DNA of 57,730 nt from RSA11 sp965652565 (GCA_965652565.1 CBFGWL010000008.1:1-57730); one strand, 5' to 3'; shown: positions 1-7,211, counted from the stretch's first letter. The notes: generated by a model from the sequence alone, not told the origin. Program-made: numbers and translations.

Positions 1-16
1 TAGGCGGGGCCGCCCC

Positions 17-65
17 CGCGACTTCACGATTCCGTGGGATCAACCAACAAGATCGTGCGCTCGCA
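17..65 (+). repeat. Family A palindromic repeat, copy A1
   Basis: This 49-bp unit has inverted arms (left CGCGACTTCACGAT, right a diverged ATCGTGCGCTCGCA) around an asymmetric core containing GGATCAACCAACAA. It forms a tandem pair with A2, whose equivalent bases lie exactly 60 bp further on. It lies beyond the 3' end of the thiolase gene. It has no coding role that I can see. Confidence 0.85.
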
Positions 66-76
66 GAGGGCGTTCT

Positions 77-125
77 CGCGACTTCACGATTGTGTGGGAT
101 CAACCAACAAGATCGCGAAGTCGCG
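77..125 (+). repeat. Family A palindromic repeat, copy A2
   Basis: This is the best-formed member of the family. It is a 49-bp unit with arms CGCGACTTCACGAT and ATCGCGAAGTCGCG and core GGATCAACCAACAA. An 11-bp unrelated spacer (66-76) separates it from A1. A stem of about 14 bp with one non-Watson-Crick position could form in RNA or single-stranded DNA. Confidence 0.9.
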
Positions 126-216
126 GGGCCGGCGGTTGCGGCACCACGAACGCTGTGGAGTTCGGTGCCGGCGCCCGCCCGCGACCGAGCGGGCGCCGGC
201 GAAAACCGCCGGGTGC

Positions 217-1398
217 CTAGCCGAGCACCTCGAGCACGATCGCGTCGCCCTGGCCGCCGCCCGAGCAGATGGCCGCGCAGCCGATGCCGCCACCGCGCCG
301 GCGCAGCTCGTGCACGAGGGCGCCGATGATCCGCGCGCCCGACGCGCCGATCGGGTGGCCGAGCGCGATCGCGCCGCCGTTCACGTTCACGTTCTCCTCG
401 TCCACGCCGAGCATGCGCAGCGAGTTGAGCGCCACGGACGCGAACGCCTCGTTGATCTCCCAGAGGTCGACGTCCTCGGGCGACTTGCCGATCTTCTCGA
501 GCGCGACCTTCGCCGCCTTCGCGGGGGTCTTCGCGAGGTACGGGAAGTCGTCGGCGATCGCGCCGTAGGAGAGCACCCTGGCGAGCACCTCCTTGCCGTT
601 GGCCTGCGCCCACTCCTCGGACGCGACCACGACCGCGGCGGCGCCGTCGTTCACGCCCGGCGCGTTGCCGGCCGTGTGCGTGGCGTCCTCGCCGCCGATC
701 GCCGGCAGCTTGGCGAGCGTCTCGACCGTCGAGTCGGGGCGGATCGCCTCGTCGGCCGCCACCTCACGCTCGTCGCGCTTCACCTTCACGGTCAGCGGCG
801 CGATCTCCTCGGCGAGCACACCCTCTTCCGTCGCCTTCGCGGCGAGCTGATGCGAGCGGGCCGCCCAGCGGTCCATATCCGGGCGCGTGAGCTCGAGCTC
901 GTTCGAGACCTCGCTGGCCTCGTTGATCATCTGCTTGCCGGTGAACGGGTTCGTGAGGCCGTCGTGCGTCATCGCGTCGATCGCCTTGACGTCGCCCATC
1001 CGGAACCCGAAGCGCGCGCCCGGCAACAGGTACGGCGCGTTCGACATCGACTCCATACCGCCGGCGACGCCGACCTCGAGCTCGCCGGCGCGCACCTGCA
1101 GATCGGCGATGCCGACCGCGCGCATCCCCGAGGCGCACACCTTGTTGACGGTCTCCGAAGGGACCTCGCGGGGGATGCCCGCCTCGATCTGCGCCTGGCG
1201 CGAGGGGATCTGCCCCTGGCCGGCCTGCAGCACCTGGCCGAACACGACCTGCTGCACCTGCTCGGGATCGACTGCCGAGCGCTCGAGCGCAGCGGAGATC
1301 GCGTGGCCGCCGAGCTCATGGGCGCCCTTCGACGCGAGCGCGCCGCCCATCTTCCCGAACGGCGTCCGGGCTGTTCCGAGGATCACGGTCTTCGACAT
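217..1398 (-). CDS. Acetyl-CoA acetyltransferase / 3-ketoacyl-CoA thiolase
   Basis: This is a 393-aa thiolase. It catalyses thiolytic cleavage of 3-ketoacyl-CoA, or the reverse condensation of two acyl-CoAs, in the cytosol. The catalytic triad is visible: nucleophile Cys88 in VCASGM, His348 in GHPIGASGAR and Cys378 in CSGGGQGD. These positions almost match those of the well-studied Zoogloea biosynthetic enzyme. NEAFA is also present. The ATG at 1398 is preceded by an AAAGG Shine-Dalgarno sequence. The gene is divergent from pepA across about 107 bp. An acyl-CoA dehydrogenase and a thioesterase nearby suggest beta-oxidation or ketone metabolism. Sequence alone does not separate degradative from biosynthetic thiolase, though the length and residues favour the acetoacetyl-CoA type. 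Confidence 0.95.
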   Translation of the reverse strand: MSKTVILGTARTPFGKMGGALASKGAHELGGHAISAALERSAVDPEQVQQVVFGQVLQAGQGQIPSRQAQIEAGIPREVPSETVNKVCASGMRAVGIADLQVRAGELEVGVAGGMESMSNAPYLLPGARFGFRMGDVKAIDAMTHDGLTNPFTGKQMINEASEVSNELELTRPDMDRWAARSHQLAAKATEEGVLAEEIAPLTVKVKRDEREVAADEAIRPDSTVETLAKLPAIGGEDATHTAGNAPGVNDGAAAVVVASEEWAQANGKEVLARVLSYGAIADDFPYLAKTPAKAAKVALEKIGKSPEDVDLWEINEAFASVALNSLRMLGVDEENVNVNGGAIALGHPIGASGARIIGALVHELRRRGGGIGCAAICSGGGQGDAIVLEVLG

Positions 1399-1491
1399 GA
1401 ATCGCCTTTCAAACGTTGAGAGTCCTACCCACAGACGAGGCGCCTGGCGCCTCGTCCAACGATAAAGATCGGTCGTCCACGGGGGCGCGGA

Positions 1492-1497
1492 TAGACT
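1492..1497 (+). promoter_or_regulatory. -10 box of pepA (leaderless start)
   Basis: TAGACT lies 8 nt before the GTG at 1506. Transcription would then begin at or next to the start codon, and no Shine-Dalgarno sequence is present. No good -35 is seen. Confidence 0.6.
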
Positions 1498-1505
1498 CGC
1501 GCGCC

Positions 1506-2954
1506 GTGGAGGTCGGTCAGCACGGAGAGTCCCTCAGCAGGCTTGACGCCGACGTGCATGCCATCGCGCTGCCCGACGGCGCACAGCTCCCGGACGAGCT
1601 CACGGCGCTCGCGGGAGCCGACGACGTGCGCACCGGCTCCGGCAAGCTCACGCTCCTGCGCGGCGAGCGTCCCGCCCGGCTGTTGGTCGCGGGGCTCGGC
1701 CCTGCGGATGAGGTCGACGCGGAGGCCCTGCGAGTAGCGGCCGCGCGCGTCGCCAAGGAAGCCGCTCAGCTCGAGGCGCGCACGCTCGCCTGGGCCGTGC
1801 CCGAGCTTCCCGAGGTGAGCGCGGTCGCGGCCGCCGCGGCGCTTACCGAGGGCACGATCCTCGCCTCGTATCGCTTCGATCGCTTTCGCTCCGATGACTC
1901 GGACGAGCCGAAGCCGAGGCTCGAGCGGCTCGCGTTCGCGGACGCCGCCGACCCCGCGATCGCGTCGGCGGTAGACGTCGCGCGCGTTGCCGCCACCGCC
2001 GCGAACCGCGCCCGCGAGCTTCAGCACCTGCCGGCCAACCACGCCACGCCCAGCTTCCTCGCCGCGCGCGCCGAGGAGATCGCCGCGGCCCACGACGCCG
2101 TCGAGGCGACGATCCTCGGCCCCGAGGAGATCGCCGAGCGCGGCATGGGCGGCATCGTCGCCGTCTCCCAGGGGACGGCCGAGGAGCCGCGCCTCATCTG
2201 CCTGCGTTACCGCGGTCGCGGGGACGGCGAGGTCCTCGGCCTCGTCGGCAAGGCGGTCACGTTCGACTCCGGCGGGATCTCCATCAAGCCCTCGCAGGGC
2301 ATGCAGGACATGAAGATGGACATGTCCGGCGGCGCCGCGGTGCTCGAGGCGATGGCCGCGATCGCGGAGCTTGGCCTCGAGCTCGACGTGGTCGCCGTCG
2401 TGCCCTCCACGGAGAACCTGCCGTCCGGCACCGCGGTCAAGCCCGGCGACATCATCACCCAGCTCAACGGCAAGACCGTCGAGGTCAACAACACCGACGC
2501 CGAGGGGCGCCTCATCCTGGCCGACGCGCTCACCTGGTGCGCGACGGAGATGGGCGCGGACCGCCTCGTCGATCTGGCGACCCTCACCGGCGCGGTGCTC
2601 ATCGCGCTCGGCTCTACGTACGCCGCGCTCATCTCGAACGACGACGAGTGGGCGGCGCGCGTGAGCGAGGCCGCGGAGCGGACCGGGGAACTGGCGTGGC
2701 GCTTGCCCTTGCACCCCGAATACAAGGAGCTCACGCGGGGCAAGGTGGCCGACCTCGTCAACTCCGCGGCGAAGCGCAAGGCCGGCACGATCTACGCCGG
2801 GTCCTTCCTCGAGGAGTTCGTCGAGGGCAAGCCGTGGGCGCATGTCGACATCGCCGGGACGTCCTGGGACGTCGGCCGCGCGTACGTGGGCTCGGGGCCG
2901 ACGGGCTACGGCGTGCGCCTCCTCGTGGACCTGGCCCGCGAGCTCGCGGGCTAG
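1506..2954 (+). CDS. pepA: Leucyl aminopeptidase (M17 family)
   Basis: This is a 482-aa cytosolic metallo-exopeptidase that removes N-terminal Leu and other residues from peptides. The M17 signature NTDAEGRL is present. The di-metal region VTFDSGGISIKP and the following KMDMSGGAAV are also clear, in a C-terminal catalytic half of about 300 residues. The N-terminal half is the usual variable alpha/beta domain. The frame stays open upstream to a TTG at 1416, but GTG 1506 gives the family length and sits 8 nt after a TAGACT -10 box. The end overlaps the convergent thioesterase gene by 4 bp. M17 proteins can also bind DNA, but nothing here indicates that role. Confidence 0.95.
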   Translation: MEVGQHGESLSRLDADVHAIALPDGAQLPDELTALAGADDVRTGSGKLTLLRGERPARLLVAGLGPADEVDAEALRVAAARVAKEAAQLEARTLAWAVPELPEVSAVAAAAALTEGTILASYRFDRFRSDDSDEPKPRLERLAFADAADPAIASAVDVARVAATAANRARELQHLPANHATPSFLAARAEEIAAAHDAVEATILGPEEIAERGMGGIVAVSQGTAEEPRLICLRYRGRGDGEVLGLVGKAVTFDSGGISIKPSQGMQDMKMDMSGGAAVLEAMAAIAELGLELDVVAVVPSTENLPSGTAVKPGDIITQLNGKTVEVNNTDAEGRLILADALTWCATEMGADRLVDLATLTGAVLIALGSTYAALISNDDEWAARVSEAAERTGELAWRLPLHPEYKELTRGKVADLVNSAAKRKAGTIYAGSFLEEFVEGKPWAHVDIAGTSWDVGRAYVGSGPTGYGVRLLVDLARELAG

Positions 2955-2966
2955 CTCCCCGCCCGC
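2946..2966. terminator. Stem-loop over the convergent pepA/thioesterase 3' ends
   Basis: GCGGGC (2946-2951) can pair with GCCCGC (2961-2966). The stem contains the stop codons of both convergent genes. There is no T-run, so it is only a possible bidirectional terminator. Confidence 0.35.
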
Positions 2967-3496
2967 AGGATCATGCACGTCGTCGTGCCGTGGGCGTAGA
3001 GCCGCCCGTCGGGGCCGGTGACCTTCGCCTCGGCCGTCGCCTGGCTGCGCCCGGCGTGGACCACCTCCGCCGCGCAGGCGAGGCGGCCGACCTCGAGGCC
3101 GATCGCGCGCACGTACTTGACCTCCAACGTCAGCGTCGCGTAGCCGACGCCCGCCGGCAGCGTCGTGTGCACGGCGCAGCCCAGTGCCGAATCCAGGAGG
3201 GTCGCCACGTACCCGCCGTGGACGGTGCCGATCGGGTTGAAGTGCTCCTCGCCGGGGGTGCCCTCGAAGGTCACCCTGCCCTCCTCGACGAGGACGGGCG
3301 CCAGCCGCAGCGTGACCGCGATCGGCGGCGGCGGGATCTCGCCTGCCGCGATGGCGCGCAGGTACTCGAGCCCGGTCTTGTCGGCCGCCTCGGCGGCGGA
3401 CGCGAGCGGGTCCTGCCAGGTGAGCGTGCGCGTACGTGTGGCCTCGGGCTTGCGCTCGGCGAAGGCGAGCGCGGAGGCGACCGCGGCGTCGCTCAC
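2951..3496 (-). CDS. PaaI-type hotdog-fold thioesterase
   Basis: This 181-aa protein is predicted to hydrolyse acyl-CoA or aryl-CoA thioesters. The hotdog-thioesterase signature is HFNPIGTVHGGYVATLLDSA at about residues 85-104. There Asn, the HGG turn and the downstream acidic residue correspond to the active site of PaaI/YbgC-like enzymes. The N-terminal 80 residues form an extra helical stretch before the hotdog core. The GTG start at 3496 overlaps the TGA of the upstream 58-aa gene (GTGA), so the two are translationally coupled. The pair is divergent from an HxlR regulator, which is a likely controller. The substrate cannot be inferred. Confidence 0.88.
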   Translation of the reverse strand: MSDAAVASALAFAERKPEATRTRTLTWQDPLASAAEAADKTGLEYLRAIAAGEIPPPPIAVTLRLAPVLVEEGRVTFEGTPGEEHFNPIGTVHGGYVATLLDSALGCAVHTTLPAGVGYATLTLEVKYVRAIGLEVGRLACAAEVVHAGRSQATAEAKVTGPDGRLYAHGTTTCMILRAGS

Positions 3497-3669
3497 CGAG
3501 ACTGCGGCGCCCGGGCCGGGTACGCGAGGTCCGCGAGGATCTCCTCGACGGTGAGCTCGACGCGCACCTTGGGCAGGACCGTGATGCGCTCAGGCGCCCG
3601 CCTGACCGATTCCGCGGCGCGCCGCCGGCGGCTGCGTGCCGAACGTGTGCGAGTGGTTGTGATCGTCAT
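3493..3669 (-). CDS. Small uncharacterised protein, 58 aa, coupled to the thioesterase
   Basis: This short reading frame begins with ATG at 3669. A strong GGAGG ribosome-binding site lies about 8 nt upstream. It ends in a TGA that overlaps the GTG start of the thioesterase (GTGA). The first 27 residues are rich in Arg and Thr. The second half (ITVLPKVRVELTVEEILADL) looks like a strand followed by an acidic helix. No family is recognised. The ribosome-binding site, the overlap and the position at the head of a divergent operon argue that it is translated. It could be a leader that sets thioesterase translation or a small binding partner. Confidence 0.65.
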   Translation of the reverse strand: MTITTTRTRSARSRRRRAAESVRRAPERITVLPKVRVELTVEEILADLAYPARAPQSR

Positions 3670-3686
3670 GGGACGCCTCCGAGAGG

Positions 3687-3757
3687 GTTAGTTGCTTGAC
3701 GAAACGCAGGCTAACATCGTGAGTTGCTCCACGCAACCCAGTGTGCGAACATCACAC
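3687..3757. promoter_or_regulatory. Divergent control region with three inverted repeats
   Basis: Three inverted repeats lie between the small-protein/thioesterase operon and the HxlR gene: GTTAG (3687-3691)/CTAAC (3711-3715), a perfect GTTGC-tccac-GCAAC (3723-3737), and GTGTG (3741-3745)/CACAC (3753-3757). They are plausible operators for the adjacent HxlR regulator. The promoter boxes themselves are not clear. Confidence 0.5.
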
Positions 3758-3760
3758 AGA

Positions 3761-4228
3761 GTGCTCCGCCGCGACTACGACCTCGACTGCTCCATCGCTC
3801 GCACGCTCGAGCTGATCGGCGAGCGCTGGACGCTGCTCGTGATCCGCGATGTGCTCACCGGCAAGCGCCGCTTCGACGACATCCAGGAGTCGCTCGGGGT
3901 CGCGCGCAACGTCCTCTCCAACCGCCTGCAGCGCCTGCTCGACGAGGGGATCCTCGAGCGCCGGCCCTACCAGGAACGCCCAGCACGCTACGAGTACTTC
4001 CTCACCGAGAAGGGGCTCGATCTATGGCCCGTGCTGGTCGCGATGATCGGCTGGGGAGACAAGTACCTCGCCGGCCCCGAAGGCCCGCCGGTGCTGATCC
4101 TCCACAAGGAATGCGGCGGGCGCGTCAACGACCGCCGCATCTGCGAGCGCTGCGGAGCACAGCTCAGCGTCCGCGACGCCTACGCCGTGCCCGGGCCGGG
4201 CGCCGGCGCGCAGGCCGAGGCTGCCTGA
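3761..4228 (+). CDS. HxlR-family transcriptional regulator with C-terminal zinc-ribbon-like tail
   Basis: This is a 155-aa winged-helix regulator. The core SIARTLELIGERWTLLVIRD followed by RRFDDIQ and the recognition-helix region LGVARNVLSNRLQRL is typical of HxlR proteins, as is the wing REERP-like segment. A C-terminal extension has Cys-X8-10-Cys-X2-Cys spacing (KECGG..., ICERCGAQ), resembling a small zinc ribbon seen in some actinobacterial members. The frame extends upstream to TTG 3692, but GTG 3761 gives the family-typical N-terminus (MLRRDYDLDCS). It is divergent from the thioesterase operon with inverted repeats between. It probably controls itself and that operon. Confidence 0.88.
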   Translation: MLRRDYDLDCSIARTLELIGERWTLLVIRDVLTGKRRFDDIQESLGVARNVLSNRLQRLLDEGILERRPYQERPARYEYFLTEKGLDLWPVLVAMIGWGDKYLAGPEGPPVLILHKECGGRVNDRRICERCGAQLSVRDAYAVPGPGAGAQAEAA

Positions 4229-4280
4229 GAGCTGCAGCCTCCGGTCAGATCCTCCCCCCTCACGCTCGCCCGTGCCGACC

Positions 4281-4286
4281 TACGCT
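4281..4286 (+). promoter_or_regulatory. -10-like box of the secreted repeat protein gene
   Basis: TACGCT lies 7 nt before the ATG at 4294, which is the leaderless spacing seen repeatedly in this window. Confidence 0.45.
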
Positions 4287-4293
4287 GCCCAGC

Positions 4294-5205
4294 ATGCGCC
4301 TCCGCGCATCGCACCTGGCAGCCCTTGCGATCGTCTCCGTCTGCGCGGTGATCCTGATCGCGCCCAGCCAAGTGCTCGCGGGGGGCGGCCTGGGGCTCAG
4401 GTACACGTCGACGACCACGAACTGGGGCCCTGACATACGCCGCGAGCAGAAGACGTACTCCCCATGCGTCGGCACGGAGCGCCTGGCCGGGATCGGCGCG
4501 GCGGTCCTGGGCTCCTTCGACACGGCGATCCCGCCGAACTCGTTCCCAATCGGCGACGCGTACCACGTCTCGATCTTCATCGCCAACCAGGTCCCGACCC
4601 AGACCGGCCCCGACTCCACGTGGCAGGTCGCCGAGAACCGGTTCCCGTCCACGAGCAACCTTGGGCTCTACGAGACCACCGTCTGCGCCTCGGGAGCAAA
4701 GGTGTCCTATCCGAAACAGCGCACCGGGGCACCGGCGCGCCAGGGGAAGGTGGCATCGGCGCGCTGCGGTGGGGGCAAGCACGTGCTGGCCGGAGGCGCG
4801 CTCCTTGGCGGCCCGGAGCGCAGCCAACGCCTGGTCGCGAGCGCCCCGTTCGATTCGAGGGACCGTGGCAAGCGCCCCGACGATGGCTGGCGCGTAGCGG
4901 TCGACAACTTCGATACGAGGCGGCTCGGGGTCACCGTGGTCGCGATCTGCGCGTCCGTGCGCGGGCTGAGCTACGTGCGCCGCAGCTACAGGGCGCCCAA
5001 GCGTGCGCGTAAGCACGTGACGGTGCCCTGCCCCGCCGGCGAGTCGATCATCGGCGGTGGCGTGCGACACGCGATTCGCTACGGCAGGGCGGCCCTGGTC
5101 GCGTCGGCGTATCCCGGACCGGACCCGACCCGCTGGGTGACGGAGATCGACAACCTCTCGCGGAAGCCGGCCAAGGCGCGCTCGTTCGCCATCTGCCACA
5201 GGTGA
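4294..5205 (+). CDS. Secreted protein made of three homologous repeats, function unknown
   Basis: This is a 303-aa exported protein. Residues 1-29 form a signal peptide: Arg-rich n-region, hydrophobic AALAIVSVCAVILIA, and cleavage near VLA-GGG. The mature part contains three units of about 70-85 residues. Each begins with a Cys followed by a Gly-rich strand (CVGTERLAGIGAAVLG, CGGGKHVLAGGALLGG, CPAGESIIGGGVRH). Each has a Trp-X-Val/Thr-X3-Asn/Asp-Asn motif, and each ends in a Cys strand (TTVCA, VAICA, FAICH). The Cys pairs probably make one disulfide per repeat. I do not recognise a named family. It has its own -10 box and stands alone between HxlR and an acyl-CoA dehydrogenase gene. Confidence 0.8.
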   Translation: MRLRASHLAALAIVSVCAVILIAPSQVLAGGGLGLRYTSTTTNWGPDIRREQKTYSPCVGTERLAGIGAAVLGSFDTAIPPNSFPIGDAYHVSIFIANQVPTQTGPDSTWQVAENRFPSTSNLGLYETTVCASGAKVSYPKQRTGAPARQGKVASARCGGGKHVLAGGALLGGPERSQRLVASAPFDSRDRGKRPDDGWRVAVDNFDTRRLGVTVVAICASVRGLSYVRRSYRAPKRARKHVTVPCPAGESIIGGGVRHAIRYGRAALVASAYPGPDPTRWVTEIDNLSRKPAKARSFAICHR

Positions 5206-5219
5206 GCGAGGGCGCGGCC

Positions 5220-5225
5220 TAAGAT
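5220..5225 (+). promoter_or_regulatory. -10 box of the acyl-CoA dehydrogenase gene (leaderless start)
   Basis: TAAGAT lies 7 nt before the GTG at 5233. There is no Shine-Dalgarno sequence. Confidence 0.6.
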
Positions 5226-5232
5226 CGCCGCG

Positions 5233-6378
5233 GTGGACTTCGCGCTCACAGACGAGCAGCGGCTCCTGCGGGAGACCGTGCGCGACTTCGCGCGCAACGA
5301 GGTCGCGCCGGTCGCGCCTGAGCTCGATCGCACGAAGTCGTTTCCCTACGACCTCGTCGCCCGGCTCGGCGAGCTGGGCCTGATGGGGATCCCCTACCCA
5401 GAGGAGTACGGCGGCGGGGGCGCCGACACCCTGTCCTACGTGCTCGCCGTCGAAGAGCTCGCGCGCGTGGACAGCTCGGTCGCGATCACGCTGGCCGCGC
5501 ACACCTCGCTCGGCACCCAGCCGATCTACCTGTGGGGCACCGACGAGCAGAAGGCCGAGTGGCTGCCCGAGCTGTGCTCAGGGCGCAAGCTCGCCGCGTT
5601 CGGGCTCACCGAGCCGGAGGCGGGCTCCGATGCCGGCGCGACCCGCACGACCGCACGCCTCGAGGACGGCGAGTGGGTGATCGACGGAGCCAAGCAGTTC
5701 ATCACCAACGCCGGCACGGACATCTCGGGCTGCGTGACGATCACGGCTGTGACGGGCAGCTCGGGCGGCGAGCGCGAGATCTCCAACATCATCGTCCCGA
5801 ACGGGACCCTCGGCTACGAGCAGGGCGAGCCCTACCGCAAGATGGGCTGGCATGCGTCCGACACGCGGCCGCTCACCTTCGACGGCTGCCGCGTGCCCGA
5901 GGCGAACCTGCTCGGCCGGCGCGGCGACGGGTTCAAGCAGTTCCTGCACATCCTCGACGGCGGGCGGATCGGGGTCTCGGCGATGGCGATCGGCCTTGCC
6001 CAGGGGGCGCTCGATGAGGCGCTCGCGTACGCCAAGGAGCGCCAGGCCTTCGGCGGCCCCATCTCCCGCTTCCAGGCGATCCAGATGAAGATCGCCGACA
6101 TCTCCGCGCAGCTCGAGGCTGCGCGCCTGCTCACCTACCGGGCCGCGCTCGAGAAGGACGCGGGCGAGTCGTTCACGCTCACCGCGGCCCAGGCCAAGCT
6201 GATCACCGGCCGGCTCGCGGTGCGCGCCTGCGAGGAGGCCGTGCAGATCCACGGTGGCTACGGCTACATCGAGGAGTATCCCGTGTGCCGCTTCTACCGC
6301 GACGCCAAGATCCTCACGATCGGCGAGGGCACCGACGAGGTGCAGCAGATGGTGATCGCGCGCGCCCTCGGCATGTAG
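5233..6378 (+). CDS. Acyl-CoA dehydrogenase (short/medium-chain type)
   Basis: This is a 381-aa FAD enzyme that introduces the trans-2 double bond into acyl-CoA and passes electrons to ETF. All landmark segments are present: the N-terminal helical domain (DFALTDEQRLLRETVRDFA), the FAD/substrate beta-domain (AFGLTEPEAGSDA; QFITNAG), and the C-terminal helices with RQAFGGPISRFQAIQMKIAD and IHGGYGYIEEYPV. The likely catalytic base is Glu365 in IGEGTDEVQQM, the position used by short- and medium-chain enzymes. The GTG start follows a TAAGAT box. Together with the thiolase 4 kb upstream it supports beta-oxidation or branched-chain acyl degradation. The precise chain length is not predictable. Confidence 0.95.
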   Translation: MDFALTDEQRLLRETVRDFARNEVAPVAPELDRTKSFPYDLVARLGELGLMGIPYPEEYGGGGADTLSYVLAVEELARVDSSVAITLAAHTSLGTQPIYLWGTDEQKAEWLPELCSGRKLAAFGLTEPEAGSDAGATRTTARLEDGEWVIDGAKQFITNAGTDISGCVTITAVTGSSGGEREISNIIVPNGTLGYEQGEPYRKMGWHASDTRPLTFDGCRVPEANLLGRRGDGFKQFLHILDGGRIGVSAMAIGLAQGALDEALAYAKERQAFGGPISRFQAIQMKIADISAQLEAARLLTYRAALEKDAGESFTLTAAQAKLITGRLAVRACEEAVQIHGGYGYIEEYPVCRFYRDAKILTIGEGTDEVQQMVIARALGM

Positions 6379-6427
6379 CGCGTAAGACGAACGCCCACTT
6401 TGCGGCTTTTGTCACGAGGCGCACCGT

Positions 6428-6454
6428 TTGACGTCCGACGGACGCGCTTACACT
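6428..6454 (+). promoter_or_regulatory. Promoter of the 70-aa gene
   Basis: TTGACG (6428-6433) and TACACT (6449-6454) are separated by 15 nt, and 40 nt lie between the -10 box and the ATG at 6495. It is one of the few places in the window with a recognisable -35 together with a Shine-Dalgarno leader. Confidence 0.55.
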
Positions 6455-6494
6455 CGCGCCGAACCACCGTACCCCGGCACAGGGGGAGGAAGAG

Positions 6495-6707
6495 ATGGGC
6501 AGCGATCACGGCAACACCCGGTGGGCAGAGCTCGTCGCCGTGCGCGAGGAGTTGGATCGGGATCAGGTCGTAGTCCCGATCCGCCGCAGCCGACTCGACG
6601 GCGCACCCCGCGAACTCTCTCCGAAAGCGCGCAGCTTCGCCGAGGCGCTCGCGTTCTCGGACAGCTGGTCGCGGATTCCGGCGCGCGATCGGCGGCTCGC
6701 GGCTTGA
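6495..6707 (+). CDS. Small uncharacterised protein, 70 aa
   Basis: The ATG at 6495 is preceded by GGGGAGGAAGAG, one of the strongest ribosome-binding sites in the window. A promoter lies 40 nt upstream and a stem-loop terminator follows, so this is a complete monocistronic unit. The protein is charged (Arg/Glu/Asp-rich), with a predicted helix at WAELVAVREELDRDQ, a central VVVPIRRSRLDG strand-turn, and a basic C-terminus. No Cys, signal peptide or membrane segment is seen. No family is recognised. The regulatory signals suggest that it is well expressed. Confidence 0.65.
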   Translation: MGSDHGNTRWAELVAVREELDRDQVVVPIRRSRLDGAPRELSPKARSFAEALAFSDSWSRIPARDRRLAA

Positions 6708-6718
6708 CCGAGTGGTAG

Positions 6719-6745
6719 GCGCGGGCGGCGAGGGGCCGCCCGCGC
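6719..6745. terminator. Bidirectional stem-loop terminator
   Basis: A perfect 11-bp stem GCGCGGGCGGC (6719-6729)/GCCGCCCGCGC (6735-6745) with loop GAGGG lies between the convergent 70-aa gene and the PRC-barrel gene. There is no long T-run on either side. Confidence 0.6.
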
Positions 6746-6755
6746 TTCGCCTCCG

Positions 6756-7211
6756 CTAGGCGGGGCGAGCGGTGATCGCGTCCTCGGGGCGCTTGGCGAG
6801 CTCCGCGCCACGACCCGCCGCCGACGTGCCGACGCCGTAGTGCTCGAGCAGCTTGCGCTCCTTGTCGCGCTCGACCGGCGTGCCGGGCTCGATGCGCGGC
6901 GCCTTGCGGATCAGCTCGCGGGCGTAGGGCACCCATACCCGGCCGACCCCGGCGACGGCGTCGCGCGCGGGCACGAGGCAGTAGTGGCCGAAGCGGCCCA
7001 TGCGGGCGAGCAGCCAGACGGGCTCGCCGCTCGGCTCGTCCACGTAGACGCCCTCGACCTTGCCGACCCCGCTGCCGTTCATCTCGTCGAGGCGGTAGCC
7101 CTTCCAGGCGGCCATCTCCTCGGCGCTCGGCGCCGGCAGGTCGGGCCCTTCGGTCGCGGTGGCGGCGCCAGCCCCCTCCGCCCCGGTTTCCGTCTTGGTC
7201 TCCTCAGCCAT
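6756..7211 (-). CDS. PRC-barrel domain protein
   Basis: This is a 151-aa protein. After an acidic, Ala-rich N-terminal tail (about 30 residues), residues 33-105 resemble a PRC-barrel: WKGYRLDEMNGSGVGKVEGV, then a strand pair ending in VWLLARMGRFGHYCLVP and RVWVPYARELIRKAP. PRC-barrels bind RNA or partner proteins. No catalytic role is evident. ATG 7211 overlaps the end of the meaB-like gene by 8 bp, so the two are co-transcribed. An in-frame TTG at 7217 is a less likely start. The linkage with meaB suggests a housekeeping or envelope-associated protein, but no function can be assigned. Confidence 0.75.
   Translation of the reverse strand: MAEETKTETGAEGAGAATATEGPDLPAPSAEEMAAWKGYRLDEMNGSGVGKVEGVYVDEPSGEPVWLLARMGRFGHYCLVPARDAVAGVGRVWVPYARELIRKAPRIEPGTPVERDKERKLLEHYGVGTSAAGRGAELAKRPEDAITARPA

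Noticed and set aside
17..125. attB-like or transposon end pair
   Set aside because: No transposase or integrase gene lies near any of the three loci and no target duplication flanks the units. The paired repeat explanation is simpler.
1425..2978. Antisense frame over pepA
   Set aside because: It has no recognisable domain and an Arg/Gly/Asp/Val-biased composition. The plus-strand gene has a complete M17 signature.
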